Shown here one piece after another: positions 44,101 to 55,239 of a stretch of 64,000 nucleotides of DNA. Origin of the DNA: Bacteroides ihuae (GTDB taxonomy: Bacteria; Bacteroidota; Bacteroidia; Bacteroidales; Bacteroidaceae); NCBI RefSeq assembly GCF_900104585.1, contig NZ_FNVX01000005.1:1216001-1280000 (forward strand), written 5' to 3'. The translations under genes were made by a program, and so were the position numbers. Each line of letters opens with the position of its first letter. Position 1 is the stretch's first letter. Under the pieces are notes generated by a model. It saw only the letters and a program-made list of their open reading frames with translations. It made no database searches and was not told the origin of the DNA.

Positions 44101-45099
44101 CTGGGCAATGGGAATAAACTGGAAAGCACTGTTATAGCGAGACATAGAGATGCCATAATCGGTTCCCAGCCAAATATTCTTGTCGTGATCAGAAAAAATA
44201 TTCCAGACAATGTTGTTTGATAAAGACTGAATGTTGCGCGAATCGTGTACAACATGTTGCATTTCGTTGGTTTCATGATACACGTATAATCCATTATCAG
44301 TACCTACTAATAAATGCTGACTTCCGTCTAATGCCAATGATTTGATAGAGTTATCCCGGAATAGTTCAATCTTTTCTGCACGATGTTCAGAGGGAATATA
44401 TTTGAAAAGGCTTCCTTCTGTACCGACCCACACGCAATGGCGAACAGTGTCTTCGAGCAGAGAATTAATGAATTGATTATTTTTTGTTTTATCAATAGGA
44501 AGAGCTATTCTTTCGAAATTGTCGGTTTTAGGCACATAGCGGCAAAAGCCATTGTAGGTACCCACATAGATTGTTTTGTCCGTAGTAGCTATGATGGAAT
44601 AAATAGTGGGGTGAGGAAGTCCGGAATGTTTCTTTTGACTATAGTTCTTCAAACGTTTTTTTAAAAGATCATAAGTGTACAATCCATTTAATGTTCCAAT
44701 CCATAAAGTATTTGCTTGCAATGCAATTGTCCTTACATCCGATGGGAAATGAACCTCAGCTTCCTCGTATTGATCGGTTTTGTAGTTATAGATTAGAACT
44801 CCATTGTCGGCACCTAAATATAGATAAGTGTCATTGACAATAACCCCACAATAGATGCGAGTGTTGCTCTTTGAGCCAAACGTAAAGTGTTGTTGTGCGG
44901 AATATCCATCGTAACTAAACAGTCCTTTGTTCGATCCTACCCAGACTAAGCCTTCAGAATCTTGAAGAAAGCAACTGATTACAGATGCTTCGGGACTTAA
45001 ATTTATATTTTCAAATATCTGATAACTCATCTTTTGCCCGCAGATATGACCTGTCCAAAGACAAAAAAATAATAAAAGATAGGCTATTTTTGTTTGCAT
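41179..45099 (-). CDS. Hybrid two-component system regulator (HTCS) of the PUL
   Basis: 1306 aa, one-polypeptide sensor-regulator. Signal peptide (MQTKIAYLLLFFCLWTGHICGQ), a periplasmic double beta-propeller of Reg_prop repeats (VWVGSNKGLFSYDG, IWLGTDYGISMSRYN), a Y_Y_Y domain ending near residue 770, one membrane helix, HisKA (SHDFKTPLSMIIAPV), HATPase (GTGIGLYLVKAYVELHGG), a receiver (ILIVDDNQEITNFI; ISDIMMPVMSGLEM) and an AraC-type HTH (VAEVMYMVGFSNHSYFSKCF). It senses an oligosaccharide in the periplasm and induces the operon. -7 box TACCTTTG at 45115-45108 (minus) leaves almost no 5' leader. Confidence 0.96.
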   Translation of the reverse strand: MQTKIAYLLLFFCLWTGHICGQKMSYQIFENINLSPEASVISCFLQDSEGLVWVGSNKGLFSYDGYSAQQHFTFGSKSNTRIYCGVIVNDTYLYLGADNGVLIYNYKTDQYEEAEVHFPSDVRTIALQANTLWIGTLNGLYTYDLLKKRLKNYSQKKHSGLPHPTIYSIIATTDKTIYVGTYNGFCRYVPKTDNFERIALPIDKTKNNQFINSLLEDTVRHCVWVGTEGSLFKYIPSEHRAEKIELFRDNSIKSLALDGSQHLLVGTDNGLYVYHETNEMQHVVHDSRNIQSLSNNIVWNIFSDHDKNIWLGTDYGISMSRYNSAFQFIPIAQITGIGDGNHFYSIFKDSRNYYWFGGTNGLICSERSSGYPNNSIWYKMGDRKYPLSHNRIREIYEDKDHYLWIATDGSVNRYDYKSQQFIHYNIIDSTRTYNSNWVYHLFEDDKGKLWVATCLGGIFVVDKDKLMHSTASYYIAEENYSTRNGLSGMFINQIIPDHEGNVWVLLYNNGIDKIDTKTKKVTKIQLKGLNGEKSPSYILCDDAGIIWVGFRGGIMRINPKDNSSRVIKFDAFNTSEVFSMMEVNHHIWISTADGFWIVDKKTMNTQRFNVMDKIFTSMYFDKENNRIYLGSVDGYAICSPEIINVNTRNRPVILTGFYINNQLFSPGSSDNSRSIRYVKQLDLNYRQNHLTFEFSDFPYSQEEKNKFVYKLEGVDEEWSLLKPNTNRISYSNLPYGKYKLVVTCLNVDGKPSEDAYMLDVNIQPPWYYTFWAKSIYFILFVSLILWTINFFRVKNKLKIARIEKEKILEQSKLKIDFFTNVSHDFKTPLSMIIAPVSRLLLEIKNQEVKKQLQLVQRNAMKLNSLIHQVLDFNRVDAAIGSLLILSRIELVTFSKSLFSIYEEEKQEDKQLEFLFQTNVEKLYMDVDLLKLESILNNILSNAVKYTKKGRIELALNYLEEQRLLQINLSDTGIGIPEKDIPYVFQRFFQSSKTAKEKEGTGIGLYLVKAYVELHGGTLFLKSQENQGTTISITLPLSAVADNATEAESTVQVENNSQPLILIVDDNQEITNFIQDILRTKYRCLIATNGKEGAELCFHYMPNLIISDIMMPVMSGLEMCQQIKKNIPTSTIPIILLTAKDDKETQLESFNMNIDVFLPKPFEADILLSRIEQLLRTRKKIEVKARIEVIATPKAIEATSIDEKFLFNITKIIEDHISEPELNVNALSELSGINNKQIYRKIKQLTALTPVEYIKSIRMKKAAMLLAQKKFSVAEVMYMVGFSNHSYFSKCFQAEFDKTPRQFMEQQ

Positions 45100-45226
45100 G
45101 GCGTAATCAAAGGTATAATTGAACTAGATTGCCTCTATAAACAAGGCAACACTACTATAAGTTACAAATATATCCAAATCTACCAACAATGCACAAAGCA
45201 GCATGATGAAAATGAGATTTATAGCA

Positions 45227-46552
45227 CTATTTTCGCCTACGACTTCTTCTTCGTTGCATTTTATTTCGCTTATAACGTAACCAACGTTTATAAATCATCC
45301 ATCCGCTCATAAGTGCCACGACAACAAATATAAGGATCGTTATGCCGACACCCAGATTATCTCCTTTAATTCTTGACCATATTTCGAGCACCGCTTCCGT
45401 CTTATCTCCAAAATCACGAATCATGGCACACCGCTCTATTACTTTACGGTCGGGATATTGAATTCGGTTAACCTGCACACTGTCGGCCCCGGGACCAAAA
45501 AAGTAGCTTAAATCAGAATGATAATCGAGGGTGGTGTCTATCTTTGCTTCTAATATTTCAGAGGTTGCGATTGAACTGACATAACCGGTGGCATCCATAT
45601 TCCGAAGTGCCACATCGGGGCGGCACATATAGTTGATGAAGTAACTAGCTGCCTTAGCATTACCTGCATATTTAGGTATTACCCATCCATCGTACCAGAT
45701 GTTGCTACCTTCCTGCGGAACCACATAGTCGAGTTCTACCCCAACCGAAGCAGCTTCCTCTATAGCCCAGATGGCATCACCACTCCATGTCAGATTGAGC
45801 CATGCTTTGTTTTTCGTCATCATTTCTTTCCCAAAGTCCGACTCCCATCCAGCAATCAATGGTTTCATTGCTTTTAGATATTTCTCAACTACGATCATTG
45901 CCTCAGGTGAATAGTCATTCATCAAATCTTCGACCTTAAGTTTACCCTCACGCAGTTCTTTGGCATGAGCATAGATAGCTGCTGTGCCATACGCATCGCG
46001 ATAGCTTTCTTTCATCAGAATCTTACCGGCATATTTGCGATTCCACAAAGTTCCCCAAGTTTCTGCGTCGGAATCAGGTACAAAAGTTTTGTTGTACAGA
46101 ATGCCCGTAGTGCCCCACATATAACATACTGCATAGCGGTTGGCTTGCCTACCCGGCTGACTCAATTTATTTATCTGAGCACGAATATAAGGCGAAAGGT
46201 TATGGATGTAACTTGGAGAACCATTCAAGACAGTATCAATCGGCAGAAGCAAATTTTTCTTCAACATACGCTCAATGATGTATTCTGACGGGCAAACCAC
46301 ATCAAAATCTTCATGCCCTTTCTCTATTTTGGTGAGCATCACTTCATTTATGTCAAAGGTCTGGTAAACAATACGAAGATCTTCACCAGTCTGTTGTTTG
46401 TAATATGCCTGGAACTCCTCCAGCACATCTTCGTCGATATAATCTGCCCAATTATAAATCTTAAGCACATTCTCGCGAGGCTCACCCACATTATAGCAAC
46501 CGGTAAGCAAGCATATACAGATAAAAGATAAAACAGATAAGAACTTCTTCAT
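45227..46552 (-). CDS. potD: Spermidine/putrescine ABC transporter substrate-binding protein with C-terminal membrane helix
   Basis: 441 aa. Lipobox signal MKKFLSVLSFICICLLTGC. The PotD-type binding domain shows YNWADYIDEDVLEEF, DVVCPSEYIIERML and YVVPQEGSNIWYDGWVIPKYAGN. Unusually, after about residue 400 a hydrophobic helix (VGITILIFVVVALMSGWMIY) and a basic tail (KRNKMQRRRSRRRK) follow, which plain PotD proteins lack. It is the last gene of the pot operon, 72 bases after potC. Binds polyamine in the periplasm. Confidence 0.9.
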   Translation of the reverse strand: MKKFLSVLSFICICLLTGCYNVGEPRENVLKIYNWADYIDEDVLEEFQAYYKQQTGEDLRIVYQTFDINEVMLTKIEKGHEDFDVVCPSEYIIERMLKKNLLLPIDTVLNGSPSYIHNLSPYIRAQINKLSQPGRQANRYAVCYMWGTTGILYNKTFVPDSDAETWGTLWNRKYAGKILMKESYRDAYGTAAIYAHAKELREGKLKVEDLMNDYSPEAMIVVEKYLKAMKPLIAGWESDFGKEMMTKNKAWLNLTWSGDAIWAIEEAASVGVELDYVVPQEGSNIWYDGWVIPKYAGNAKAASYFINYMCRPDVALRNMDATGYVSSIATSEILEAKIDTTLDYHSDLSYFFGPGADSVQVNRIQYPDRKVIERCAMIRDFGDKTEAVLEIWSRIKGDNLGVGITILIFVVVALMSGWMIYKRWLRYKRNKMQRRRSRRRK

Positions 46553-46624
46553 AAATACTTAGGTCTTTTTTAAAAACAATGAAGTGTTTTTTGAAAACAT
46601 ATAGGTGTTTTAGAGGCAGAATAC

Positions 46625-47419
46625 TCACTCTTCCTGTTTCGCCTTTCCTGCTCTATGGTTAATGATAATAAGTAATGCCAGCACCACCACAAAAATGATT
46701 GTAGAAAGAGGACGAAGTTCGGGAGTTAACCCTCCTTTTCGTGCATCAGCATAGATATAAGTAGAGAGTGTTTCGAGTCCCTGATTACCTATTGTAAAAA
46801 CGGTAACCGCAAAATCATCAATGGAAAGAGTGATGGCCAGCATAAAGCCACTAATCATCCCCGGCCTTATTTCAGGTACAATAACTTTACGCAACGCCTG
46901 CATAGGCGTGGCTCCAAGATCAAGAGCTGCTTCATAAATATTAGGATTCATCTGCTTGAGACGGGGCAAAACGCTTAACACAACATAGGGTGTGCAAAAA
47001 GTAATATGAGCAAGCACTACTGTGATATAACCTTGCGATATGCCCAATGAAACAAAAAGCAGGAATAACGAAATACCCGTAATAATGTCACCATTCAAGA
47101 TAGGAATGCTATTCACAAATCCAATAGCCTTTTTAGATCGAGCTTTCAGATTATAAATACCGATAGCGGTAATACTACCTAGCAAGGTGGAGGCAGTTGC
47201 AGCAATGAAAGCAATAGTGATTGTATTCATTAAAGCATTCATCAATGAATGATGGGTGCTGGTAGCAAGAAGTGATGAATAGAGCTTAGTAGAAAACCCC
47301 GTCCAGTTACCCAAGACTTTTGCTTCGGTGAAAGAATAGATCACAATAATAATGATTGGAGCATAGAGCAATAACAACAACACCCACAAATATGTCTGCG
47401 CAAAAATCTTCTTTACCAT
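46625..47419 (-). CDS. potC: Polyamine ABC transporter permease PotC
   Basis: 264 aa, six membrane segments, with the EAA loop in EAALDLGATPMQALRKVIVPEIRPGMISG that docks on PotA. N-terminus WVLLLLLYAPIIIIVIYSF matches PotC. Its start overlaps the end of potB by 7 bases, so the two permeases are coupled. Confidence 0.93.
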   Translation of the reverse strand: MVKKIFAQTYLWVLLLLLYAPIIIIVIYSFTEAKVLGNWTGFSTKLYSSLLATSTHHSLMNALMNTITIAFIAATASTLLGSITAIGIYNLKARSKKAIGFVNSIPILNGDIITGISLFLLFVSLGISQGYITVVLAHITFCTPYVVLSVLPRLKQMNPNIYEAALDLGATPMQALRKVIVPEIRPGMISGFMLAITLSIDDFAVTVFTIGNQGLETLSTYIYADARKGGLTPELRPLSTIIFVVVLALLIIINHRAGKAKQEE

Positions 47420-48213
47420 AGTCCGCCTCCTTCATTAGCATTGTCTTTATCATCGCTACCAAAAAGTGAAGTAGCTGCAATAAGCAACAACATGATGAGA
47501 GACAAAGCTGCCCCATAGTTCCACATACTATTATTGATATTCTCTTGAATCGTAGTTCCAAAAAGCTTGATATTATTCATCGTTAGTAGTTCTGCTATAG
47601 CAAAAGTAGAGATAGTTGGCATAAAGACCATCATCACACCGCTCATCACTCCTGACATGGAAAGCGGTAATATGGCCTTAAAGAATACTTGTACAGGATT
47701 TGCTCCCAAGTCTTGAGCTGCTTCAATATAGCTACGATCCATCTTTTGCAAAGTGTTATAGATGGGATAAATCATGAATGGAATGAAATTATAGACCATT
47801 CCGAAAATAAGAGCTCCTTCACCAAGTGGAATATTAAAGAAGTCGAATAGAGCAACGGTGGCCAATGTACGCACCAAAATATTAACCCACATAGGTAGGA
47901 TGAAGAGTACTACCAAAGTACGCGATTTATTGAGTTTACTATTACTCAATATCCATGCTGCCGGATAGCCAAGAAGAATACAAATGACTGTTGTGATAAT
48001 AGCAATACCAATGGAATAAACAAAGGTATTAATCGCTTCAGGATGCATAAAGAACTTGGAAAAGTTCGACATTGTCAGATGCCCGTTATCATCAGTAAAT
48101 GCATAAACCACAATAAGTAATAATGGAATGACAACAAAGATGGCCGAAAAGATCACGTAAGGAAGCACCCAACTCTTACGTGATGCAAAAAAAACAGGTA
48201 ATTTTCTACTCAC
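47413..48213 (-). CDS. potB: Polyamine ABC transporter permease PotB
   Basis: 266 aa, six membrane segments. EAA loop EAAQDLGANPVQVFFKAILPLSMSGVMSG. N-terminus VLPYVIFSAIFVVIPLLLIVVYAF is typical of PotB. Works as a heterodimer with PotC. Confidence 0.93.
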   Translation of the reverse strand: MSRKLPVFFASRKSWVLPYVIFSAIFVVIPLLLIVVYAFTDDNGHLTMSNFSKFFMHPEAINTFVYSIGIAIITTVICILLGYPAAWILSNSKLNKSRTLVVLFILPMWVNILVRTLATVALFDFFNIPLGEGALIFGMVYNFIPFMIYPIYNTLQKMDRSYIEAAQDLGANPVQVFFKAILPLSMSGVMSGVMMVFMPTISTFAIAELLTMNNIKLFGTTIQENINNSMWNYGAALSLIMLLLIAATSLFGSDDKDNANEGGGLW

Positions 48214-48235
48214 TTCTTATTCTTTCATTTACCAA

Positions 48236-49618
48236 TCAATTAATAATTCGAATGCTGGTTGGCAGAATAGTAATCCCTACCCGATCACCATCATCCCACA
48301 CATCATTGGTATCGACATACACATCTTCGTCCCAGTCAGAGAAAACGGTCAGATGATAATGATTGCCTTTATAAAGGATAAACTTCACTTCTCCAGTCAG
48401 CATCCCGTCTTCTTCGTTATCTTGAAGAATCACTTGGTCGAAATCAACTTCAACTTTTACTCCTCGCCCGGCTTCAATGCTACTAGTTGGTATACATTCA
48501 AAGGTACAACCTAAAAACTCTACGTGCGTATCATCTACCATCTTACCATCAAATGTATTGCACACTCGCTCTTTCTTCATGATGTGAATATCAAGTGGCT
48601 TGACAAGCAATCCCACTGTTTCGCCGACGTCAAAATGATGATAATCCTGAACGAGAAATTCATAGTCTCCACACAAAACAGTCATTTCGTTATGCACTCC
48701 TTTAAATATAGTCGACTGTACCACACCCACCAACTGAGCTGCATCGGAAACAGCAAAAATATAAAGATCTTCAGGACGAATCACGACATCAACGGGTACA
48801 TTTTCGCCAAACCCTTCATCTACACATTCAAATTCCGTATCACAAATACGCACTAACTTGTCTTTTAGCATCACACCATTCAGAATATTGCTCTCTCCTA
48901 TAAAGTCGGCAACAAAAGAATTTGTCGGCTCATTGTAGATATCAATAGGTGTACCTATCTGCTGTATCTTACCTTCACTCATCACCACAATGGTATCACT
49001 CAACGTAAGCGCCTCTTCCTGATCATGCGTTACATAAACAAATGTAATACCCAGACGCTTATGCATTTCTTTCAATTCCATCTGCATATCTTTACGCATC
49101 TTGAGATCCAGAGCCGCCAATGGTTCATCAAGCAAGAGTACTTCGGGCTCGTTTACTATGGCACGGGCAATAGCTACCCGTTGCTGCTGTCCACCTGACA
49201 AAGAGTCCACGTCTCTGAATTCGTAGTCCGTCATGCCTACCATCTTCAACGCTCCTTTCACTTTCTTCTCTATCTCTTGCTTCGGCATTTTCTTAAGTTT
49301 TAAACCGAATGCGATGTTATCATACACATTCAAATGCGGAAACAAAGCGTATTTCTGAAAAACCGTATTAACAGGGCGCTTATGAGGAGGTGTCTGGGTA
49401 ATCTCTTTACCTGATATTCTTATTTCTCCCTTAGACACAGATTGAAAACCTGCAACAAGGCGCAACAATGTGGTCTTTCCACACCCCGAAGGGCCAAGGA
49501 TAGTCACAAACTCACCTTTCTTCACTTGCAGGCTTACATTATCCAGAGCGGTTTTATCTCCAAAGAATTTCGACACACTACTTACTTCAATAATGTAATT
49601 GTCTTCTTGCATATTCAT
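48236..49618 (-). CDS. potA: Polyamine ABC transporter ATPase PotA
   Basis: 460 aa from the ATG at 49618 (a second at 49612). The longer frame to 49726 lacks similarity and begins upstream of the -7 box TACCTTTG (49642-49635, minus). Walker [10 protein letters not shown], signature [15 protein letters not shown], Walker [13 protein letters not shown] and switch His VTHDQEEAL are complete. The C-terminal TOBE region is about 90 residues longer than in typical PotA (about 370 aa), apparently two TOBE-like units (residues about 240-460). First gene of potABCD. Confidence 0.93.
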   Translation of the reverse strand: MNMQEDNYIIEVSSVSKFFGDKTALDNVSLQVKKGEFVTILGPSGCGKTTLLRLVAGFQSVSKGEIRISGKEITQTPPHKRPVNTVFQKYALFPHLNVYDNIAFGLKLKKMPKQEIEKKVKGALKMVGMTDYEFRDVDSLSGGQQQRVAIARAIVNEPEVLLLDEPLAALDLKMRKDMQMELKEMHKRLGITFVYVTHDQEEALTLSDTIVVMSEGKIQQIGTPIDIYNEPTNSFVADFIGESNILNGVMLKDKLVRICDTEFECVDEGFGENVPVDVVIRPEDLYIFAVSDAAQLVGVVQSTIFKGVHNEMTVLCGDYEFLVQDYHHFDVGETVGLLVKPLDIHIMKKERVCNTFDGKMVDDTHVEFLGCTFECIPTSSIEAGRGVKVEVDFDQVILQDNEEDGMLTGEVKFILYKGNHYHLTVFSDWDEDVYVDTNDVWDDGDRVGITILPTSIRIIN

Positions 49619-49715
49619 ACCATAATTTGAAGTACAAAGGTACATATTTCTACTATTAAATGTATACATTACGATATTATAACCAATGATATTATAGCTA
49701 CTTTGAAAAAAAATA

Positions 49716-49723
49716 TATCTTTG
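49716..49723 (+). promoter_or_regulatory. -7 box for the TlpA-like gene
   Basis: TATCTTTG, 32 bases before the ATG at 49756; a TTTG lies only 10 bases upstream, so the -33 is not consensus. Confidence 0.5.
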
Positions 49724-49755
49724 CATAAATAAATATTCATTAAATTCACAAAAAT

Positions 49756-50850
49756 ATGAAAAAAATCATTTATTTATTTGCTGCAACTGCCTTAGGACTG
49801 GCATCGTGCACCGGAAATAAAGGCTACACAGTTAAAGGAATCGTAGAAGATGCTGCCGATGGCGACACTGTTTTTCTTCAAGAACGTGCTAGCAGACAAT
49901 TTAATAAGTTAGATACAGCCATTATTAAAGATGGTACATTTACTTTCGAAGGCGTACAAGATTCTACTGTAAATCGCTATATAACGTATGCGAAAGGTGA
50001 AAAACATCTCATCATGGATTTCTTCCTTGAAAACGGAAAGATAGAAATGAAATTAGGAAAAGAAGATGATTCGGCAACAGGTACTCCATCTAACAATGCT
50101 TATCAGGAGTTTAGAACTCAGTTGAATACGATCAACAAAAAGCAAAATGCAATCTATGAATCAATGGGCGACACAACATTAACTGATAAACAGAAAGAGG
50201 CCAAAATAAAAGAGATGAATGGCCTAGAAAGTGAAATGATGACCATTATCAAAACCGGCATTGAGAAGAATATTAGCAATACAGTGGGAGTATTTTTACT
50301 CAATCAGTACAATTATTACATGGAGTATCCGGAAATAGAACCTCTGCTGGCTAAAATCCCTGCTAACTTCCAGAATAACGAAAGCATTTTGCAACTGAAG
50401 GAACTTGTAAGCACTGCAAAGAAATCAGCTGTCGGTCAGAAATTTGTTGATTTCAGTATGCTCACTCCTGATGGAAAGCCAATTAAACTATCAGATTATG
50501 CTGGCAAAGGAAAGGTAGTCTTAGTAGATTTTTGGGCTAGCTGGTGCGGACCTTGCCGCCAAGAAATGCCAAATCTGGTTAAAGCTTATGCTAAATATAA
50601 GAACAAAGGATTCGAGATTGTTGGTGTGTCACTTGATAGAGATGGACAATCATGGAAAGATGGTATCGCACAACTAAATATCACTTGGCCTCAAATGTCT
50701 GATTTGAAGTTCTGGGATTGCGAAGGATCAAAATTATATGCTATCCGCAGCATTCCTCACGTAGTGTTGATTGATAAAGACGGAACCATTGTAGCTCGTG
50801 GTCTGCATGGAGAAGAACTCCAAGCTAAATTGGCCGAATTGATAAAATAA
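49756..50850 (+). CDS. Thioredoxin-fold lipoprotein (TlpA/ResA-like with DUF4369 domain)
   Basis: 364 aa. Lipoprotein signal [18 protein letters not shown] (Cys18). DUF4369 domain about residues 25-130 ([20 protein letters not shown]), a helical linker, and a C-terminal thioredoxin domain (230-364) with C264-G-P-C267 ([11 protein letters not shown]) and the cis-proline loop [10 protein letters not shown]. Such proteins reduce or isomerise disulfides in the envelope. Monocistronic; terminator at 50906. Confidence 0.93.
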   Translation: MKKIIYLFAATALGLASCTGNKGYTVKGIVEDAADGDTVFLQERASRQFNKLDTAIIKDGTFTFEGVQDSTVNRYITYAKGEKHLIMDFFLENGKIEMKLGKEDDSATGTPSNNAYQEFRTQLNTINKKQNAIYESMGDTTLTDKQKEAKIKEMNGLESEMMTIIKTGIEKNISNTVGVFLLNQYNYYMEYPEIEPLLAKIPANFQNNESILQLKELVSTAKKSAVGQKFVDFSMLTPDGKPIKLSDYAGKGKVVLVDFWASWCGPCRQEMPNLVKAYAKYKNKGFEIVGVSLDRDGQSWKDGIAQLNITWPQMSDLKFWDCEGSKLYAIRSIPHVVLIDKDGTIVARGLHGEELQAKLAELIK

Positions 50851-50905
50851 AAAACTGCCGAACGAGCATTCTCGACAAAGGAATGCCAACCAAATAAATA
50901 AGAGA

Positions 50906-50946
50906 AGAGGCTGCTTCAAGTTAGTATTGAAGCAGCCTCTTTATTT
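50906..50946. terminator. Bidirectional terminator between the TlpA-like gene and glgP
   Basis: AGAGGCTGCTTCAA (50906-50919) pairs perfectly with TTGAAGCAGCCTCT (50927-50940), with T-rich (plus) and A-rich flanks. Confidence 0.88.
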
Positions 50947-50980
50947 GTTATTCATTTCAGTTCCTGAATAGAGCAATGGG

Positions 50981-53545
50981 TTAGTCAAACCAGCGCACAT
51001 AACAGAAGTCCTGACGATGTGGCAAATCCTCATTCTTAGGATACATACGGAAAGCAATCTTAAAGCTGCCGGCATTTGATAAGCTGTGTTTTACTTGGAA
51101 AGTATATAAATCACCTTCTTTCTTAATCACATCAAATGGTTCAACTGAATAGACATGTTCTTTACCTTCAGCATCAGTATGGATGGTGACAAGCTCAATT
51201 CCAATAGCATCATTTAACCCCTTCTCGTCAATTACGTAAGTGATGGTATAGTCCTTACCACTTTCTAACGATTGTTGAAGCAATTCTTCTGTTTTATCGC
51301 TTGATACAATTTCTATTGAATCCCACTTCTCTGCAACTTCTTCTTTCCAGGCAGCTAATTCCTTAGCCTTTTCATAACCATTGATATTTAATGTATGGAA
51401 ACGTTTTGCCAGTTTTGTATAGAACCTGTCATAATAATCGTCAAGCTGACGCTTCATTGTATAATGAGGAGCAATCTGAGCAATAGAATTCTTGATATAT
51501 TTCACCCATCCTTCAGAATAGCCATCCTCATTCTTATCATAATAGAGTGGCAATATTTCCGTTTCTAAAATGCTATAAACAGTAGCAGCATCCAGTTGAT
51601 CCTGATGTTCCTGATTTTGATAAGTACGTTTCTCTGTTAACATCCATCCTGCATTCTCACGATATCCTTCAAGCCACCAGCCATCAAGTACAGAAAAATT
51701 CAATACTCCGTTCATCAATGCCTTCTCACCGGAAGTACCCGATGCTTCGAGGGGACGAGTTGGCGTATTCAACCAAATATCGACTCCCGTTACCAAGCGA
51801 CGAGCCAACTGCATATCATAATTCTCTAAGAAGATAATCTTACCTAAGAATTCTGGGCGACGAGAAATCTCTATAATCATTTTAATCAATCCCTGTCCTG
51901 CACCATCGTGAGGATGTGCCTTTCCTGTGAAAAGGAATTGTAGCGGACGATCTGGATTATTCATAATCTTAGCCAAACGATCAAGATCTGTAAACAAAAG
52001 ATGTGCGCGTTTATAAGTAGCAAAACGGCGCCCGAAGCCAATCAATAAAGCGTTCGGATTGATTTTGTCCATCAACGAAACAATGCGCGAAGGATCTCCT
52101 TGATTTTTCAACCAAGTTTCACTGAACTGTCTGCGAATATAGTCCACCAGTTTATTCTTCATCGTCATACGAGTATTCCAGATTTCTTCATCCGGAACAC
52201 TATATATTGCTTCCCAAATCTTTGCATTCGATTGATCGTACAAGAAATTTTCATCAAAGTACTTCGCATAGAGCTGTTTCCATTCACGGGCACTCCATGT
52301 TGGGAAGTGCACACCATTGGTTACGTAACCCACATGGCTCTCTTCCGGAAAGTATCCCTTCCAAATAGATGCAAACATTTCCTGAGAGACTTTTCCATGT
52401 AACCAACTCACACCATTCACTTCCTGAGAAGCGTTACATGCAAAAACAGACATACAGAATCTTTCCCCTTTATCTCCAGGATTATTACGACCTAGATCCA
52501 TCAAGTCATCCCATGAAATCCCCATTTTGGCGGGATATGCACTCATGTATTTAGCAAATAGTCCTTCATCAAAATAATCATGCCCAGCTGGAACAGGTGT
52601 ATGAACAGTATACAGAGAAGAAGCACGAACTAATTCAATAGCCTGATCAAAACTTAATCCTTCGGCTACATAGTCACAAAGACGTTGCACATTAATCAAG
52701 GCAGCATGCCCTTCATTACAATGATATACATCCTTCTTAATGCCTAGCGCTTTCAAAGTAAGAATACCTCCAATACCTAAAAGAATTTCTTGTTTCAAAC
52801 GATTCTCCCAGTCACCTCCATAAAGTTGATGAGTAATGGAGCGATCGAACTCACTGTTCATTTCATTATCTGTATCAAGCAAATATAATGTAATACGACC
52901 TACATTCACTTTCCATACGTATGCATGAACAATATAATCAATATAAGGAACATCTACTACAAGAGGTTGATTATTCGCATCAAGAACTCGTTCCAGTGGA
53001 AGGGTCCCAAAATTTTGAGCTTCGTAATTGGCTATCTGCTGTCCATCTATGGCAAGAGTTTGAGTGAAATAACCATAACGATAAAGAAAGCCAACCGCAC
53101 AAAGATCTACATTGCTATCTGATGCTTCCTTTAAGTAGTCACCGGCAAGTACACCCAAGCCACCCGAATATATTTTAAGTACATGATTCAAACCATATTC
53201 CATGCTAAAATAAGCGATAGACGGACGTTGTTTATCCGGTTCAACATCCATATAGTCACGAAACTTAGTATATACATCATTCATCCTCTTAAGGATAACT
53301 TTATCTTTGGACAAGGCTTCCAACTTTTCAAAATTCATGTGCTCGAGAAATAGAACAGGATTCTGTCCAACTTCTTTCCAAAGGGCGGGATCAAGGCTCC
53401 TAAATAACTCTGTAGCCTCATAATTCCATGACCACCAAATATTTTTTGCTATTTCAGACAACTTTTCAAGTTCTGCCGGAACAGATGATTTAACCGTTAT
53501 CTCTTTCCAGTTCGGAGTGTTCACATTACTAACCTTAATTCTCAT
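50981..53545 (-). CDS. glgP: Glycogen/alpha-glucan phosphorylase (GT35)
   Basis: 854 aa. Releases glucose-1-phosphate from alpha-1,4-glucans. [34 protein letters not shown] is the typical N-terminal segment of the short, thermophile-type phosphorylases. The pyridoxal-phosphate region is [22 protein letters not shown] (Lys in EKALMNG). Paired with the synthase gene 33 bases upstream, so glycogen synthesis and breakdown are cotranscribed. Confidence 0.94.
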   Translation of the reverse strand: MRIKVSNVNTPNWKEITVKSSVPAELEKLSEIAKNIWWSWNYEATELFRSLDPALWKEVGQNPVLFLEHMNFEKLEALSKDKVILKRMNDVYTKFRDYMDVEPDKQRPSIAYFSMEYGLNHVLKIYSGGLGVLAGDYLKEASDSNVDLCAVGFLYRYGYFTQTLAIDGQQIANYEAQNFGTLPLERVLDANNQPLVVDVPYIDYIVHAYVWKVNVGRITLYLLDTDNEMNSEFDRSITHQLYGGDWENRLKQEILLGIGGILTLKALGIKKDVYHCNEGHAALINVQRLCDYVAEGLSFDQAIELVRASSLYTVHTPVPAGHDYFDEGLFAKYMSAYPAKMGISWDDLMDLGRNNPGDKGERFCMSVFACNASQEVNGVSWLHGKVSQEMFASIWKGYFPEESHVGYVTNGVHFPTWSAREWKQLYAKYFDENFLYDQSNAKIWEAIYSVPDEEIWNTRMTMKNKLVDYIRRQFSETWLKNQGDPSRIVSLMDKINPNALLIGFGRRFATYKRAHLLFTDLDRLAKIMNNPDRPLQFLFTGKAHPHDGAGQGLIKMIIEISRRPEFLGKIIFLENYDMQLARRLVTGVDIWLNTPTRPLEASGTSGEKALMNGVLNFSVLDGWWLEGYRENAGWMLTEKRTYQNQEHQDQLDAATVYSILETEILPLYYDKNEDGYSEGWVKYIKNSIAQIAPHYTMKRQLDDYYDRFYTKLAKRFHTLNINGYEKAKELAAWKEEVAEKWDSIEIVSSDKTEELLQQSLESGKDYTITYVIDEKGLNDAIGIELVTIHTDAEGKEHVYSVEPFDVIKKEGDLYTFQVKHSLSNAGSFKIAFRMYPKNEDLPHRQDFCYVRWFD

Positions 53546-53577
53546 AATGTTATAGTTTACTTGTTGATGAATATTTT

Positions 53578-55239
53578 TTAGCTCATTTGCCGTTTACCGG
53601 CCTTGCGTAATGCTATATCGTATGCTTCGTAATAATATTGTATAAAATGTTTCCACAGGGCTTGCTCCGCTACTTCACTCGCCCGTTTGCGAACCTCTCC
53701 CACTTCGTCATCCGTCTTAGCCGAGAACATTGATACAATATTTTTAATTCCATCGGCTACTTCGAAATAATTATTATCCGAACGATGAAGCACCTCTACT
53801 CCGTCATCAATGCCATTCTGATTCTGCAAAGCATTTACCCAAAGACCAAAACCTGCAAGATCAGTAGTGATAGTAGGCACTTTAAAGGCTACACTCTCTA
53901 ATGGAGTATATCCCCATGGCTCATAGTACGACGGATAAACGCTCAGATCCTGCCCTAATAGTAGATCGTAGTATTCTTTGTTGAATACTCCATCTTTTCC
54001 ATTCAGATAGCAAGGTACAAAAATAACCTTTACCCTATCTTCCTCACTATTAGTCATACCCAGATATCTTAGCATATTCAGAATTTTATCATTTTCCGCA
54101 TCAAACAACCAGTGTGTAATGAAGGGAGTTTCCAACGGCGTTGTAACCTTGTTTCGGCTCTTCAATCGCAAAAGAAGATCTTCACGAGGTGTTCCTACCC
54201 AAGCTGGTACATTGATAAATGCCAATACATTCTTCTTTAAATTTTTATCATTTTTCAGACGATGAAGTGACTCAAGAAAAACATCAAGACCTTTATTCTT
54301 AAACTCATAACGTCCGCTGGTTCCAATGATCAGAGTATCATCTCCCCAATCAGTTCCAAGCAGATTATTTGCCACATTTAACATGGCAGAACGAGCTCTT
54401 TTACGTTTTCCGGCAAAAGTATTTCCTTTAGGAACAAAGTCATCTTCAAACCCATTCATTAAAACAATATCAGCCTCTTTGTTCAACAATTGCTTGCACT
54501 CAATATTGGTTATCTGGCTCACAGTAGTAAAGCAATCTACATTATGAGCTGTTTGCTTTTCTATAGAGTGTTTCGATTGCATGTTAAGTTCCTGAGCCAT
54601 TTGATCTCCATTATAGGCAAACAAATAGTCATAAAGTGGTTTATTATTACCAGCTATGGAACGTCCGATGGAAGTAGCATGAGTTGTAAATATAGTAGCA
54701 ATCTCAGGTACAACTGTTTGCAAATAAAGAGCTCCCAACCCTGTCATCCATTCGTGCGCCTGATAAATCACCTTATCAACATCCGACAAATTGTATTTAT
54801 AAAAGCTCTCAACTGCTTTACCAGCAGCGTACGAGAACATGGATGCCTCTTCATAGTCACCATAAGCATGCAAAGAATCTACTTGAAAAGTATTCCACAT
54901 TTCAGTATATATTTCATCCTTCTGCGCTAAAAAAGGCAGAAAATCTACTAATATAACAATTGGTTCACCTGGAATGTTCCATCTTCCCATGCGTACTCCA
55001 ATGCCATCTTTCTCTTTTGCATATTGGCGCCACTCGGCACAAAGATTCTTTGATTCTATAAATAATGGATTTTCACTATTTTGCCATATATCAGGACCTA
55101 TAAATAGTACTTTGTCATGAAAGGTAGTCTGCAAAGTATTGGCTCTGGTAGACAATACAGTATAAATTCCCCCTACTTTATTACATACTTCCCAGCTTGC
55201 TTCGAAAATGTAATCAGGAGATAATAGCTCTTTTATCAT
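53578..55239 (-). CDS. Glycogen synthase (GT3-like glycosyltransferase)
   Basis: 553 aa. N-terminus [24 protein letters not shown] (KVGGIYTV nucleotide-sugar loop) and C-terminal [30 protein letters not shown] (the E-x7-E glycosyltransferase motif) match the eukaryotic-type GT3 synthases found in Bacteroidota, which use UDP-glucose, rather than GlgA (GT5). It starts the operon with glgP. Candidate -7 box TATTTTTG at 55281-55274 on the minus strand. Confidence 0.88.
   Translation of the reverse strand: MIKELLSPDYIFEASWEVCNKVGGIYTVLSTRANTLQTTFHDKVLFIGPDIWQNSENPLFIESKNLCAEWRQYAKEKDGIGVRMGRWNIPGEPIVILVDFLPFLAQKDEIYTEMWNTFQVDSLHAYGDYEEASMFSYAAGKAVESFYKYNLSDVDKVIYQAHEWMTGLGALYLQTVVPEIATIFTTHATSIGRSIAGNNKPLYDYLFAYNGDQMAQELNMQSKHSIEKQTAHNVDCFTTVSQITNIECKQLLNKEADIVLMNGFEDDFVPKGNTFAGKRKRARSAMLNVANNLLGTDWGDDTLIIGTSGRYEFKNKGLDVFLESLHRLKNDKNLKKNVLAFINVPAWVGTPREDLLLRLKSRNKVTTPLETPFITHWLFDAENDKILNMLRYLGMTNSEEDRVKVIFVPCYLNGKDGVFNKEYYDLLLGQDLSVYPSYYEPWGYTPLESVAFKVPTITTDLAGFGLWVNALQNQNGIDDGVEVLHRSDNNYFEVADGIKNIVSMFSAKTDDEVGEVRKRASEVAEQALWKHFIQYYYEAYDIALRKAGKRQMS

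Noticed and set aside
49619..49726. Longer PotA start at 49726
   Set aside because: The added 36 residues have no ABC-domain similarity and begin upstream of the predicted promoter; the ATG at 49618 gives a normal N-terminus.
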